Below, one piece after another: positions 22,525 through 31,923 of a stretch of DNA of 64,000 nt (position 1 is the stretch's first letter; every line of letters begins with the position of its first letter). The DNA lies in contig NZ_LT670848.1 of assembly GCF_900142975.1 (NCBI RefSeq), positions 1,054,001 to 1,118,000 on the forward strand. The letters are read 5' to 3'. The DNA is from Salegentibacter salegens. GTDB lineage: Bacteria; Bacteroidota; Bacteroidia; Flavobacteriales; Flavobacteriaceae. Made by a program: the position numbers and the translations under genes. The notes below the pieces were generated by a model that ran no database searches, was not told the origin of the DNA, and saw only the letters and a list, made by a program, of their open reading frames with translations.

Positions 22525-23499
22525 ATGAGTATTTTTCAAAAACGGGTAAACTACAAACCTTTCGAATATCCCGAAATCCTTCAGTTTACCGAAGCAATAA
22601 ACCGATCTTTCTGGGTACATTCTGAAGTAGACTTTACCGCCGATGTACAGGATTTTCATTCCCATCTTAGTGAAAATGAAAAACAGGTGATTAAAAAGAG
22701 CCTACTTGCCATTGCACAGATTGAAGTAGCCGTTAAATCCTTTTGGGGCGATTTGTATCAACACCTTCCAAAACCAGAATTTAACGGACTCGGGAGTACC
22801 TTTGCTGAATGTGAGTTCAGGCATTCGGAAGCTTATTCCCGCTTGCTTGAAGTTTTAGGCTATAACAACGAGTTCGAGAAATTAATTGAAACTCCTGTTA
22901 TCAAAAAAAGGGTAGCATATCTTTCTGAAGCTTTAGCAAATACAAAATCTTCAGATGAAAAAAAATACGTGTTTTCCCTTATTTTATTTTCGATCTTAAT
23001 TGAAAACGTATCCCTTTTTAGTCAGTTTGCCATTATTCTTTCTTTTAGCCGATTTAAAGGCGTAATGAAAAATGTGAGCAATATAATTGCCTGGACTTCG
23101 GTAGATGAACAAATTCACGCCAATGCCGGGATTTATATCGTTAACCAGATTAAAAATGAATTTCCTGAATTTTTCAACGAGGAAACCAAAACTCAAATTA
23201 GGGAAATCATTGCCCACTCTATGGAAGTGGAGTCTGAAATCCTGGATTGGATCTTTGCTGATGGTGCTCTAGAACAGTGCAAAAAAGAAGACCTGCTGAA
23301 TTTCATGAAATATCGCGTAGACGACAGCCTTCAAAAAATTGGTTTGGAAAAAATATATTTCGTTTCAGAATATGATTATAAAGCCATGTTATGGTTTGAG
23401 GAAGAAGTTTTCGCCAATAGTTTAGACGACTTTTTTGCCAAGCGCCCGGTAGATTATACCAAACACGATAAGAGCATCACAGCCGATGATCTTTTTTAA
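22525..23499 (+). CDS. nrdB: Class I ribonucleotide reductase beta subunit (class Id-like)
   Basis: A 324-residue ferritin-like subunit that supplies the oxidising cofactor for the alpha subunit. The six expected metal ligands align as Glu67, Glu97, His100 (ECEFRH), Glu160 (LIENVSL), Glu195 and His198 (DEQIH). Tyr104 stands at the position of the radical Tyr of class Ia enzymes. The characterised Flavobacterium johnsoniae enzyme (class Id, dimanganese, superoxide-activated, no NrdI) is the closest well-studied relative I know; assignment to that subclass is inference. The gene is preceded by a B12 riboswitch and followed by nrdA after 41 bases. Confidence 0.93.
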   Translation: MSIFQKRVNYKPFEYPEILQFTEAINRSFWVHSEVDFTADVQDFHSHLSENEKQVIKKSLLAIAQIEVAVKSFWGDLYQHLPKPEFNGLGSTFAECEFRHSEAYSRLLEVLGYNNEFEKLIETPVIKKRVAYLSEALANTKSSDEKKYVFSLILFSILIENVSLFSQFAIILSFSRFKGVMKNVSNIIAWTSVDEQIHANAGIYIVNQIKNEFPEFFNEETKTQIREIIAHSMEVESEILDWIFADGALEQCKKEDLLNFMKYRVDDSLQKIGLEKIYFVSEYDYKAMLWFEEEVFANSLDDFFAKRPVDYTKHDKSITADDLF

Positions 23500-23540
23500 T
23501 AAGATTTCCGAAGAAATAATTCAACTTAAAATCCAGCAAA

Positions 23541-25217
23541 ATGCCCGAAACAATAATTAAAGAAACCCAACAAGAACGCCTATGGTGGCTCAATGAAGAA
23601 AGCCAGCAAATACTTAACCGCGGCTATTTACTAAAAGGAGAAACCACAAAATCTGCTATTGAGCGCGTTGCAAATGCAGCTGCAAAAAGGCTCTACAAAC
23701 CCGAACTGGCTGAAGCTTTTATAGAAATGATAGAGCGTGGATGGATGAGTTTAAGTTCACCTATTTGGGCCAATATGGGCACCGAACGCGGATTGCCAAT
23801 CTCCTGTTTTAATGTATATGTACCCGATAATATTGAAGGTATTACCCACAAACTGGGCGAGGTAATTATGCAAACCAAGATTGGTGGTGGTACTTCCGGA
23901 TATTTTGGAGAACTAAGGGGCCGTGGTAGCGCGGTAACCGATAACGGAAAAAGTAGCGGAGCAACCAGTTTTATGAAGCTTTTTGATACCGCTATGGATA
24001 CTATTTCTCAAGGTGGTGTGCGCCGGGGAGCTTTTGCAGCTTACCTGGATATAGACCATCCCGATATTAAGGAATTTCTGGAGATAAAAAATATTGGAAA
24101 TCCAATTCAGAATTTATTTTACGGCGTTTGTGTGCCCGATTACTGGATGCAAGAAATGATAGATGGCGATCGTGATAAACGGGAAATCTGGGCTAAAGTT
24201 TTAGAAAGCAGGCAGCAAAAAGGCTTGCCCTACATTTTCTTTAAAGACAATATTAACCGATTTAAACCGCAGGTTTATAAGGATAAAAACTATGTTATAA
24301 ATTCCAGCAATTTGTGTTCAGAAATCGCACTGCCTTCTACCGAAGAAGAGTCTTTTATTTGCTGTCTTTCTTCAATGAATTTGGAGCTTTATGATGAATG
24401 GAAAGATACTGAAGCCGTAAAACTGGCTATCTACTTTTTAGACGCTGTTTTGCAGGAATTTATCGCAAAAACCGAAGATAATTATTACCTCACTCCTGCC
24501 AATAAATTTGCAAAAAGACATAGGGCACTCGGTCTTGGTGTTATGGGTTGGCATTCTTATCTTCAGAAGAACAGAATTCCTTTTGAAGGCTTAAAAGCAA
24601 AAGGCTTAACGAATTCCATTTTTAAAGAAATTAATGAGAAAGCTACAAAAGCGAGTAAAGAATTAGCTAATATTTATGGCGAACCCGAGGTTTTAAAAGG
24701 CTACGGATTAAGAAATACCACCCTAATGGCCGTGGCACCTACCACATCTTCTTCTGCAATTTTAGGCCAGGCATCACCGGGAATTGAACCTTTTAGCAGC
24801 AATTACTACAAGGCAGGTTTAGCTAAAGGAAATTTTATGCGCAAGAATAAATATTTAAAGCAACTACTTCAGGAAAAAGGACTGGATACCGAAGAAACCT
24901 GGCGCAGCATTATGCTGAATCACGGAAGCGTACAGCATTTAAAAGAATTGAGTGATGAAGAGCGAATGATTTTCAAAACCTTTAAAGAAATAAGTCAGTT
25001 AGAGATTATTCAGCAGGCTTCGGTTAGGCAAAAATATATAGACCAGGCGCAAAGTTTAAATTTGAATATTCCTTCAGATCTTCCGGTCAGAGAAGTTAAT
25101 AAGCTGATGATAGAAGCCTGGCAACTCGGTGTAAAAACACTTTACTACCAAAGAAGCCAAAGTGTTTCCAAAGAATTTATAGCCAATATGGTGAATTGTG
25201 CTAGTTGTGAAGCTTAG
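23541..25217 (+). CDS. nrdA: Class I ribonucleotide reductase alpha subunit, no ATP-cone
   Basis: A 558-residue catalytic subunit reducing ribonucleoside diphosphates. Active-site residues visible: Asn257, Cys259 and Glu261 (NLCSE), the redox Cys89 (SCFNV) with Cys274/275 (CCLSS), and the C-terminal CASC pair (Cys553/556) that passes electrons from thioredoxin. The barrel begins almost at the N-terminus, so the regulatory ATP-cone of longer NrdA proteins is absent and overall dATP inhibition by that domain is not expected. It is in an operon with nrdB under the cobalamin riboswitch. An R1 palindrome lies shortly after the stop. Confidence 0.94.
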   Translation: MPETIIKETQQERLWWLNEESQQILNRGYLLKGETTKSAIERVANAAAKRLYKPELAEAFIEMIERGWMSLSSPIWANMGTERGLPISCFNVYVPDNIEGITHKLGEVIMQTKIGGGTSGYFGELRGRGSAVTDNGKSSGATSFMKLFDTAMDTISQGGVRRGAFAAYLDIDHPDIKEFLEIKNIGNPIQNLFYGVCVPDYWMQEMIDGDRDKREIWAKVLESRQQKGLPYIFFKDNINRFKPQVYKDKNYVINSSNLCSEIALPSTEEESFICCLSSMNLELYDEWKDTEAVKLAIYFLDAVLQEFIAKTEDNYYLTPANKFAKRHRALGLGVMGWHSYLQKNRIPFEGLKAKGLTNSIFKEINEKATKASKELANIYGEPEVLKGYGLRNTTLMAVAPTTSSSAILGQASPGIEPFSSNYYKAGLAKGNFMRKNKYLKQLLQEKGLDTEETWRSIMLNHGSVQHLKELSDEERMIFKTFKEISQLEIIQQASVRQKYIDQAQSLNLNIPSDLPVREVNKLMIEAWQLGVKTLYYQRSQSVSKEFIANMVNCASCEA

Positions 25218-25240
25218 GTTATAAAATTTAAATAAAGATA

Positions 25241-25372
25241 AAGGCTGTTTGAGAACTCATCTTTTCGTCAAGCTGAACTTGTTTTCAGCTTCTAACATGT
25301 TGTAAATAATTAACATGTTAGATCCTGAAATAAATTCAGGATGACGATCTGAGATATTTCAAACAGCCTTTT
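25241..25372. repeat. R1 palindromic element, copy A
   Basis: A 12-bp perfect outer stem (AAGGCTGTTTGA) encloses three smaller palindromes: GCTGAA/TTCAGC, CTAACATGTT/AACATGTTAG and ATCCTGAA/TTCAGGAT. It lies between the convergent nrdA and DUF2911 genes and probably acts as a bidirectional terminator. Other copies are at 33851 and 60149. Confidence 0.8.
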
Positions 25373-25391
25373 CTTATTCTTAAAATTCAAC

Positions 25392-26237
25392 TTACATAGC
25401 TCCCCATTCTTTTAGAGAGTCTTTGTTCATTTTTACGTAATCCTGGTTTCCGGCTTTTTCAGCTCCAGCTAAAGACTTTTTGGCAGCTTCAATTGCTTCT
25501 TCTTTTTTTCCAAGATCGGCAGCGATAAGCGATTTTTTCCTTAAAATCCAGAACGCATTTAGATCCCCCATTTCAAGAGACTTATTTATCCATTCATAAG
25601 CCTGTTCCAAATCTTTATTGGCATCGTGATAATAGCTTGCAGCAGCAAAATAATCACCTGCCCCTGGGCCGTTCATTACCTTGTCTATACTTGCCATTGC
25701 TTTTTCTTCGGTAGGCACTTCAAATCTTAAACTTGCCACTGTATTTTCCCAAATAATATTAAGAGCGGCAGAATCATTCTTCAGCTCATCTATCATAATG
25801 GTAAAAGTTTCCATTTTAAAAGGAAGCTCCATCACTTCAGCAGTTGCTTTTAGGGCTACTTTTTCTTCATTCCATTCCGCAGGATTTCCCCAGTTAGAGG
25901 CATCAGAATAAAACATCACTTCCCATTCGTCTTCCTGTGGAATAGTATAAATGGCATAAGTTCCTGCCTTTAATTCATTACCTTGAATAGTGATATCGTC
26001 GCTAAAAGTAATTTTTGTGTTCTCGTTAGCACCGGTACGCCATACATCGCCGAATGGCACCAGTTCCCCAAATATCTCGCGATCTCTCATTCCGGGACGG
26101 GAATATTCGAGGGTAACATCGGTAAGTCCAACTTTTTGTTCAACTTTAGTAAATGGGCTAGGTTGTGGCGCCTGTACCTGTGCTTGAGTAGCACTCATAA
26201 GCCCGGCTGTGCATAAAAATAAAAGTAGTTTTTTCAT
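25392..26237 (-). CDS. DUF2911 domain exported protein
   Basis: A 281-residue protein. The first 19 residues are a signal peptide (MKKLLLFLCTAGLMSATQA). DUF2911 covers about residues 25-165, with the family motifs YSRPGMRDREIFGELVPFG, VWRTGANENT and AGTYAIYTIP. The C-terminal 100 residues are helical and TPR-like (KSLAGAEKAG). The function is unknown and the protein is probably periplasmic. It is a single gene on the minus strand. Confidence 0.88.
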   Translation of the reverse strand: MKKLLLFLCTAGLMSATQAQVQAPQPSPFTKVEQKVGLTDVTLEYSRPGMRDREIFGELVPFGDVWRTGANENTKITFSDDITIQGNELKAGTYAIYTIPQEDEWEVMFYSDASNWGNPAEWNEEKVALKATAEVMELPFKMETFTIMIDELKNDSAALNIIWENTVASLRFEVPTEEKAMASIDKVMNGPGAGDYFAAASYYHDANKDLEQAYEWINKSLEMGDLNAFWILRKKSLIAADLGKKEEAIEAAKKSLAGAEKAGNQDYVKMNKDSLKEWGAM

Positions 26238-26384
26238 TATTTAGTTTGTCTTTAGTTTGATCAAATATACCGAGAAATTGATTACAAATTTAGAAAGGAA
26301 CCAACTTCATTTATATTTTGTTTAACTATAATAATTTTATTTTAAACAAAACTACGTTTAATTTTACATTCAAATACATTTAGA

Positions 26385-26894
26385 ATGAAAATCTATACTA
26401 AGAAATCGGTACAAAAACTTCCCATAAGTCTTGAAGAAGCCTGGGAATTTCTGTCAAGCCCAGGAAATTTAAAGACAATTACACCAGATTATATGGGATT
26501 TAATATTCTCTCGGGAGCCGATCGCCCAATGTACCCGGGGCAAATTATTCAATATATAGTGACACCTATAGCGGGAATAAAAACCAAGTGGGTAACCGAA
26601 ATAACCCACGTTAAAGACAAAGAATACTTTGTAGATGAACAACGTTTTGGACCTTATGCACTTTGGCACCACAAGCACTTCTTAAAGAAAATACCCGGCG
26701 GTGTAGAAATGGAAGATATTGTAGATTATAAATTACCCTTCGGAATTTTAGGACAAATGGTTCATCCTATTCTTGTAGCTCCTAAACTGAATGAGATATT
26801 CGATTACAGGCAGAAAAAACTCGTAGAACTTTTTGGCGAATTTGATGAAAGTAAAACCAAAAATTCAACTCTCAAACAGGACATTTTAGCGTAA
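26385..26894 (+). CDS. SRPBCC family protein (START/Bet v1-like)
   Basis: A 169-residue cytoplasmic protein of the SRPBCC ligand-binding fold: an N-terminal strand, then LEEAWEFLSSPGNLKTITP, GQIIQYIVTPIAGI, TEITHVKDKEYFVDEQ and GVEMEDIVDYKLPFG. Family members bind hydrophobic ligands or act in cyclase/hydrolase roles; the ligand is unknown. It begins an operon with the SDR (17-base gap) and the photolyase. This trio is common in flavobacteria near light-damage genes, suggesting a role in photo-oxidative stress. Confidence 0.85.
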   Translation: MKIYTKKSVQKLPISLEEAWEFLSSPGNLKTITPDYMGFNILSGADRPMYPGQIIQYIVTPIAGIKTKWVTEITHVKDKEYFVDEQRFGPYALWHHKHFLKKIPGGVEMEDIVDYKLPFGILGQMVHPILVAPKLNEIFDYRQKKLVELFGEFDESKTKNSTLKQDILA

Positions 26895-26911
26895 TCCAAA
26901 AAAAATAAATT

Positions 26912-27607
26912 ATGAAAAAGAATATTTTACTTATTGGCGGCTCTACTGGTATCGGACTTGAAATTGCCAATCAACTAGTTATAGAAAGTAATGTAATTGT
27001 GGCCTCAAGAAACAAAGGCGAATTAAATGATGATATTAAACATCTAGAATTCGATGTTTTAAAAGATAATATTGAAGACCTTGAGTTGCCTGAAGAAATC
27101 CACGGCCTGGTTTATTGCCCCGGCAGCATCAACCTGAAACCTTTTAAAATCCTAAAACATAAAGATTTTGAGGAAGAAATGAATCTTAATTTTTTAAGTT
27201 TGGTAAAAGTAGTTCAGGGAGTAATGCCGAAATTAAAAGAAGCCGAAAATGCAAGTTTGGTATTTTTTAGCACCGTGGCCGTTAAAGTTGGAATGCCCTT
27301 TCATACCAGCGTTGCTGCGGCAAAAGGTGCGATTGAAGGATTTGCAAAATCTCTCGCAGCAGAGTATGCTCCCAGCCTTCGTGTAAACGTGATCGCTCCA
27401 TCTTTAACCGATACTCCGCTAGCTGAAAAGTTATTGTCTAATGATTCCAAGAAAGAGAAGATGAGTGAAAGACATCCGCTTAAAAGGGTTGGAAATGCGA
27501 AGGATATTGCAAACGCAGCTACCTTTTTATTAAGCGATGAAAACAGCTGGATTACCGGCCAGATTATTGGGGTAGACGGCGGACTTTCAACTTTAAATAT
27601 TTCATAA
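26912..27607 (+). CDS. SDR family oxidoreductase lacking the canonical Tyr
   Basis: A 231-residue Rossmann-fold protein of the short-chain dehydrogenase/reductase family with the NAD(P)-binding motif GGSTGIGLE near residue 8, Ser120 (FFST) and Lys138. The catalytic Tyr of the YxxxK motif is replaced by Val134 (HTSVAAAKGA). The ending (WITGQIIGVDGG) is typical of SDRs. It may still bind NAD(P) without normal dehydrogenase chemistry. It abuts the photolyase start codon directly and follows the SRPBCC gene. Confidence 0.9.
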   Translation: MKKNILLIGGSTGIGLEIANQLVIESNVIVASRNKGELNDDIKHLEFDVLKDNIEDLELPEEIHGLVYCPGSINLKPFKILKHKDFEEEMNLNFLSLVKVVQGVMPKLKEAENASLVFFSTVAVKVGMPFHTSVAAAKGAIEGFAKSLAAEYAPSLRVNVIAPSLTDTPLAEKLLSNDSKKEKMSERHPLKRVGNAKDIANAATFLLSDENSWITGQIIGVDGGLSTLNIS

Positions 27608-28912
27608 ATGAGTAACGAAGTGAATATTTTCTGGTTTAGACGCGATTTAAGATTAGACGATAATGTAGGTTTTCTCGAAGCTTTAAAAACTGATAAACCG
27701 GTTTTACCAATTTTTATTTTTGATACTGAAATCCTGGATAAATTACCTGAAAACGACGCCCGGATAACATTTATACACGAGCAGCTTCAGGAAATGCGAA
27801 AAGAACTGCAGGATGATTTTAGCAGTTCTATCGGGATGTATCACGGGAAACCAAAAGAGATTTTTTATCAGTTAATTAAAGAATATCAAATCGCTGAAGT
27901 ATTCACTAACCACGATTATGAACCTTACGCAATCCAAAGAGATAAGGAAATAGCCGAGTTACTTTCTGAAAATAGTATTGAATTTCACACTTTTAAAGAC
28001 CAGGTTATCTTTGAAAAAGATGAGGTGCTTAAGAAAGATGGCGATCCTTATATGGTTTATACACCATATATGAAAGTTTGGAAAGAGCATTTTAAATCCC
28101 TAGATCTTAAAATTCATTATACCAGCCAATATTTGGACAATCTTGTTCAAAATACCCGCTTACCAAATTTAAGTTTAAGTGATATTGGTTTTAAACCTTC
28201 AGAAATCAAAGTGCCGGATTATGATGTTACGCCTACTTTAATTCAGCAATACGAAAATACCCGAAATATTCCCGGGAAAGATGGTACTTCAAGATTAGGA
28301 ACCCATCTTAGGTTTGGTACTGTTAGCATTCGAAAAATGGTAAAAAAAGCAAATGCCGAAACAAATAAAACCTTTTTCAATGAATTGATCTGGAGGGAGT
28401 TCTTTATGCAAGTGCTGTATCACAACCCCGATACTGTAACTGAATCTTTTAAAAAGAAATATGACCGCATTGAATGGCGCAATAACGAAGAGGAATTTGA
28501 AAAGTGGAAAACAGGAAACACAGGTTATCCACTGGTCGATGCAGGAATGCGCCAATTAAACAAAACTGGATTTATGCATAATCGCGTAAGAATGCTGGTA
28601 GGGAGCTTTCTCTGTAAGCATTTGCTCATAGATTGGCGCTGGGGTGAAGCCTATTTTGCCGAAAAGCTACTGGATTACGAGATGTCTTCTAATGTTGGAA
28701 ACTGGCAATGGGTAGCCGGAAGCGGCGTTGATGCTGCTCCTTATTTCAGAATTTTTAATCCTACCACTCAAATTGATAAATTTGATAAGGATAAAAAATA
28801 CATCAAAAAATGGGTGGAAGAATTTGAAACCGATGATTATCCTGAAAAAATGGTAGATCATAAAGAAGCCCGCGAACGGGCTCTAAAAGTTTATAAAGAT
28901 GCGGTAAGTTAA
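27608..28912 (+). CDS. Cryptochrome/photolyase family deoxyribodipyrimidine photolyase
   Basis: A 434-residue flavoprotein. The N-terminal photolyase alpha/beta domain starts [15 protein letters not shown]. The C-terminal FAD domain has [26 protein letters not shown] and [19 protein letters not shown], where the Trp and Asn residues of the electron-transfer chain and FAD site lie. It uses blue/near-UV light to split cyclobutane pyrimidine dimers; class I CPD type is likely. The start codon follows the SDR stop directly. The 3' end overlaps the convergent kdsB by four bases. Confidence 0.94.
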   Translation: MSNEVNIFWFRRDLRLDDNVGFLEALKTDKPVLPIFIFDTEILDKLPENDARITFIHEQLQEMRKELQDDFSSSIGMYHGKPKEIFYQLIKEYQIAEVFTNHDYEPYAIQRDKEIAELLSENSIEFHTFKDQVIFEKDEVLKKDGDPYMVYTPYMKVWKEHFKSLDLKIHYTSQYLDNLVQNTRLPNLSLSDIGFKPSEIKVPDYDVTPTLIQQYENTRNIPGKDGTSRLGTHLRFGTVSIRKMVKKANAETNKTFFNELIWREFFMQVLYHNPDTVTESFKKKYDRIEWRNNEEEFEKWKTGNTGYPLVDAGMRQLNKTGFMHNRVRMLVGSFLCKHLLIDWRWGEAYFAEKLLDYEMSSNVGNWQWVAGSGVDAAPYFRIFNPTTQIDKFDKDKKYIKKWVEEFETDDYPEKMVDHKEARERALKVYKDAVS

Positions 28913-29652
28913 TTGTTCCAAATTTTTCTGGCTTTTTCAAGATCTTCTGGAGTGTCAATTCCTATGGTTTGCATTTTGGTTTCTACCATTTTGATGTTTT
29001 TCCCGTATTCCAGGAAACGAATCGCTTCAATCTTTTCAGCAGATTCTAAAGAAAGCATCGGTAAATTATAAAAATCTATAATCGCCTGTTTTCTAAATGC
29101 ATAAATACCTATATGTTTAAAATAGGTGACATTTGCATCAGTATTTCTTGGGTAAGGAATTGGAAATCTTGAAAAATACATCGCGAAATTATTCTTATTC
29201 GTGATTACCTTAACATTATTAGTATTCGTAATATCGTCGCCTTCGCTTAGCGCGGTTTTTAAAGAAGCCAGATCTATAGCCGAAGCATCATCTTCCCGAA
29301 AAACAACTAATAATTTTGCCAAACTGTCTTTATCTATAAATGGTTCATCTCCCTGCACATTTACAACGATATCTACATCCATATCCTGCACGGCTTCAGC
29401 AATACGGTCGCTGCCACATTCGTGTTCTTTATTGCTTTTTATAGCCCTACCGCCATTTTTATTAATTTCAGCAAAGATTTCATCGCTATCGGTTACCACA
29501 TAAACTTCCTCAAAAAGCCCGGTATTTTTGGCAGCTTCGTAAGTTCTGGTAATTACCGTTTTGCCGTTAAGATCTTCTAAAAGTTTCCCCGGAAAACGAG
29601 ACGCCTCATAACGGGCGGGAATCATTGCGATTATTTTAAGCGGTTTATTCAT
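28909..29652 (-). CDS. kdsB: 3-deoxy-manno-octulosonate cytidylyltransferase
   Basis: About 247 residues. It activates Kdo as CMP-Kdo for lipopolysaccharide inner core synthesis. The family motifs are present: [15 protein letters not shown] at the N-terminus, [20 protein letters not shown], and HIGIYAFRK. The ATG at 29652 is preferred over a TTG one codon earlier. Its 3' end overlaps the photolyase by four bases in convergent orientation, so no terminator separates them. Confidence 0.95.
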   Translation of the reverse strand: MNKPLKIIAMIPARYEASRFPGKLLEDLNGKTVITRTYEAAKNTGLFEEVYVVTDSDEIFAEINKNGGRAIKSNKEHECGSDRIAEAVQDMDVDIVVNVQGDEPFIDKDSLAKLLVVFREDDASAIDLASLKTALSEGDDITNTNNVKVITNKNNFAMYFSRFPIPYPRNTDANVTYFKHIGIYAFRKQAIIDFYNLPMLSLESAEKIEAIRFLEYGKNIKMVETKMQTIGIDTPEDLEKARKIWNN

Positions 29653-29715
29653 CAAAAATGATAGTTTTAGTGGTTAAATTTAGGTTTTAATATTTGATTT
29701 TGTGCCAGTGTTAAT

Positions 29716-31152
29716 TTATTTATTTACGAAAAAATCGTCTTTAAAACCTATAAGATAAAGTTTATGGGTTGCCCGGGTTATGGCAGTATAAAGCCATCTT
29801 AAATATTCTTTACCAACGCCTTCCGGCAGGTAGGGTTGCTCAATAAAAACGGTATTCCATTGCCCGCCCTGGGATTTATGGCAGGTCATCGCGTAAGAAA
29901 ATTTGATTTGTAAGGCATTAAAAAACTTATTGTTCTTCACCTTCATAAATTTCTTGTATTTAGAAGTTTCGTCTTCATAATCTTTCATCACTTCCTGGTA
30001 GAGCTGGTTAGATTCTTCATAAGAAAGTGACGGCGTATTGCTGGTTAGCGTGTCTAACATCACTACGGTTTCAAATGGCCGCATTTTAGGATAATCTACC
30101 ATTTGTACCTGTACTTCGGCAAACCGGAACCCGTAAAGCTCTTTTATACCGAAAATCTCCAGAACTTTTACAATATCTCCGTTAGCTATAAATCCAGCTT
30201 CAGAAGCGGGTTTTATCCAGAAATAATTATTTTTTACCACCATAAGGTAATCTCCGGCTGAAATTTCTTCTTCCTGGAATAAAATTCGGGAACGTATCTG
30301 CTGATTATACAAATTGGCCCTTTTATTAGATCTTACTATAAAACTGGTTTCCTCGTTCCCTAACTCATTGTAGCATTCTTCAATGGCATTCATAATTTCA
30401 TAACCATCCTGCAACCTAATCACATCAGCCTTTGGGGTAAGCTCAAATTGAAAACTATCATAAAATCCGTCTTGTAGACTTTGTCTTATTTTTGTGGCAT
30501 TTAGCAATATATCGCTTTCTTCGGCCTGGCGAACCACTTCATCGAGCTCAATATGATGTACTTCTTTATTATAGGAAAATTGAAGTTTCTCGGCTTCCAG
30601 GGCAGGGCTAATTTCCATTTTTACCGGTGGTAGCTGCGCAGTATCTCCAATTAAAATTAACTGGCAATTTTGCCCCGAATAAACAAACTGAATAAGATCG
30701 TCTAACAAGCTTCCATTTTCCATTAATTTAGAATTTGTGGGCGTATCAGAGATCATTGAAGCTTCATCTACAATAAAAATACTGTTTTTATGTTTATTTG
30801 GTTGCAAAACAAATTGCACTCCGCTCCCACCACTTTTTTTAGGGAAATAGATCTTTTTATGAATGGTAAAAGCTTCTTTTTTCGAATAATTAGAGATTAC
30901 TTTTGCTGCCCTTCCCGTAGGCGCCAATAAAACCCCAGATTTCTTAATTTGCCAGAGATTTTTCACCAAGGTGCTGATTATAGTGGTTTTACCGGTTCCG
31001 GCAAAACCTTTCAACACAAAAAGTTCATCTTTATTATTGTTTAAAACAAACCTGGAAAGCTGCTGTAAAGCAAGATCCTGCCCTGCTTTCGCCGTAAAAC
31101 CCAGATCGCTTAAAAGAAGTTTATAAAATTTGGAAGCATCAAGATTTTCCAT
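29716..31152 (-). CDS. RecD/Dda-like superfamily I DNA helicase
   Basis: About 478 residues. An AAA/UvrD-type helicase with Walker A (GFAGTGKTTI, near residue 55), Walker B (FIVDEASMI), a Q-rich motif III (LIGDTAQLPPV) and the C-terminal UvrD-like motif VI region (YTAITRATHKLYLIG). It resembles the short RecD2/Dda group; ATP-driven unwinding is expected and the partner proteins are unknown. The ATG at 31152 (MENLDASKFY) is chosen because the upstream extension starts at TTG. It lies on the minus strand, divergent from the 31273 gene. Confidence 0.88.
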   Translation of the reverse strand: MENLDASKFYKLLLSDLGFTAKAGQDLALQQLSRFVLNNNKDELFVLKGFAGTGKTTIISTLVKNLWQIKKSGVLLAPTGRAAKVISNYSKKEAFTIHKKIYFPKKSGGSGVQFVLQPNKHKNSIFIVDEASMISDTPTNSKLMENGSLLDDLIQFVYSGQNCQLILIGDTAQLPPVKMEISPALEAEKLQFSYNKEVHHIELDEVVRQAEESDILLNATKIRQSLQDGFYDSFQFELTPKADVIRLQDGYEIMNAIEECYNELGNEETSFIVRSNKRANLYNQQIRSRILFQEEEISAGDYLMVVKNNYFWIKPASEAGFIANGDIVKVLEIFGIKELYGFRFAEVQVQMVDYPKMRPFETVVMLDTLTSNTPSLSYEESNQLYQEVMKDYEDETSKYKKFMKVKNNKFFNALQIKFSYAMTCHKSQGGQWNTVFIEQPYLPEGVGKEYLRWLYTAITRATHKLYLIGFKDDFFVNK

Positions 31153-31224
31153 AGAAGATTTATCAAAAATCAAAGATAGGAATGGATTTTTACGGAAGAA
31201 ACTTTTACGAATAAAAAAAAATTG

Positions 31225-31232
31225 TAGATTTG
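31225..31232 (+). promoter_or_regulatory. -7 promoter element of the 31273-DUF3822 genes
   Basis: TAGATTTG matches TAnnTTTG and lies 40 bases before the ATG. The -33 side (CTTT, 19 bases upstream) is imperfect. Confidence 0.5.
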
Positions 31233-31272
31233 TCGTGAAACACTAGTAATTTTAAAACAAAATTTAGAAAGC

Positions 31273-31923
31273 ATGAGACTTGCAATTCAATTACTTCTTT
31301 GGGTGGTTATTATTGGTTTAGCCTACCTTACCTTTAATGCTGTTTACGAACCAATTCAGTTTAATAAAATTAAAGAAAAGCGGTATGCCAAAGTAGTTGA
31401 AAACTTAAAGGATATTCGTAATGCAGAATTAGCTCACAAAGAGATTGTGGGATCTTTCCAGGATGATTTTGATAAATTAGTAGGATTTTTAGATACTGCA
31501 GAATTTGCAATTACCCAACGTCGTGATACTACTGTATTAGATGAGGAATACAAAAAACAGTATGGTGTAGACGAATATATTGAAAAAGTAATTATTGATA
31601 CACTTGGCTTTGTTCCTGTTAAAGATTCATTATTTAAAGGAAATAAAGAGCGTTATACAAATATGATTAATGTACCGGTAGATGATGTAGATGCTAAATT
31701 TGAGCTTGATGCAGGTACAATTACTAAAGGAAATTCAGAAATTGCGGTTTTTAGAGCAAGAGTAGCTAAAAGTGTTGTATTGCAAGGTTTAGATAAAGAC
31801 CTTATTTTGCAACAAAACCAGGTACAATCTGTAGACGATATTAACGGTCGTTACATTAACGTTGGCTCTCTGGAAGAGGTTAACACAAAAGGAAACTGGC
31901 CAACGCAATATGGCGACGAGTAA
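31273..31923 (+). CDS. Single-pass membrane protein of unknown function
   Basis: A 216-residue protein: one N-terminal membrane segment (about 4-22, LAIQLLLWVVIIGLAYLTF), then a soluble helical stretch (FNKIKEKRYAKVVENLKDIR) and a mixed C-terminal part, presumably periplasmic. The N-terminal helix followed by an amphipathic helix recalls pilin-like proteins, but I do not recognise a named family. The DUF3822 gene overlaps its 3' end by 14 bases, so the two are co-translated and probably work together. Confidence 0.8.
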   Translation: MRLAIQLLLWVVIIGLAYLTFNAVYEPIQFNKIKEKRYAKVVENLKDIRNAELAHKEIVGSFQDDFDKLVGFLDTAEFAITQRRDTTVLDEEYKKQYGVDEYIEKVIIDTLGFVPVKDSLFKGNKERYTNMINVPVDDVDAKFELDAGTITKGNSEIAVFRARVAKSVVLQGLDKDLILQQNQVQSVDDINGRYINVGSLEEVNTKGNWPTQYGDE

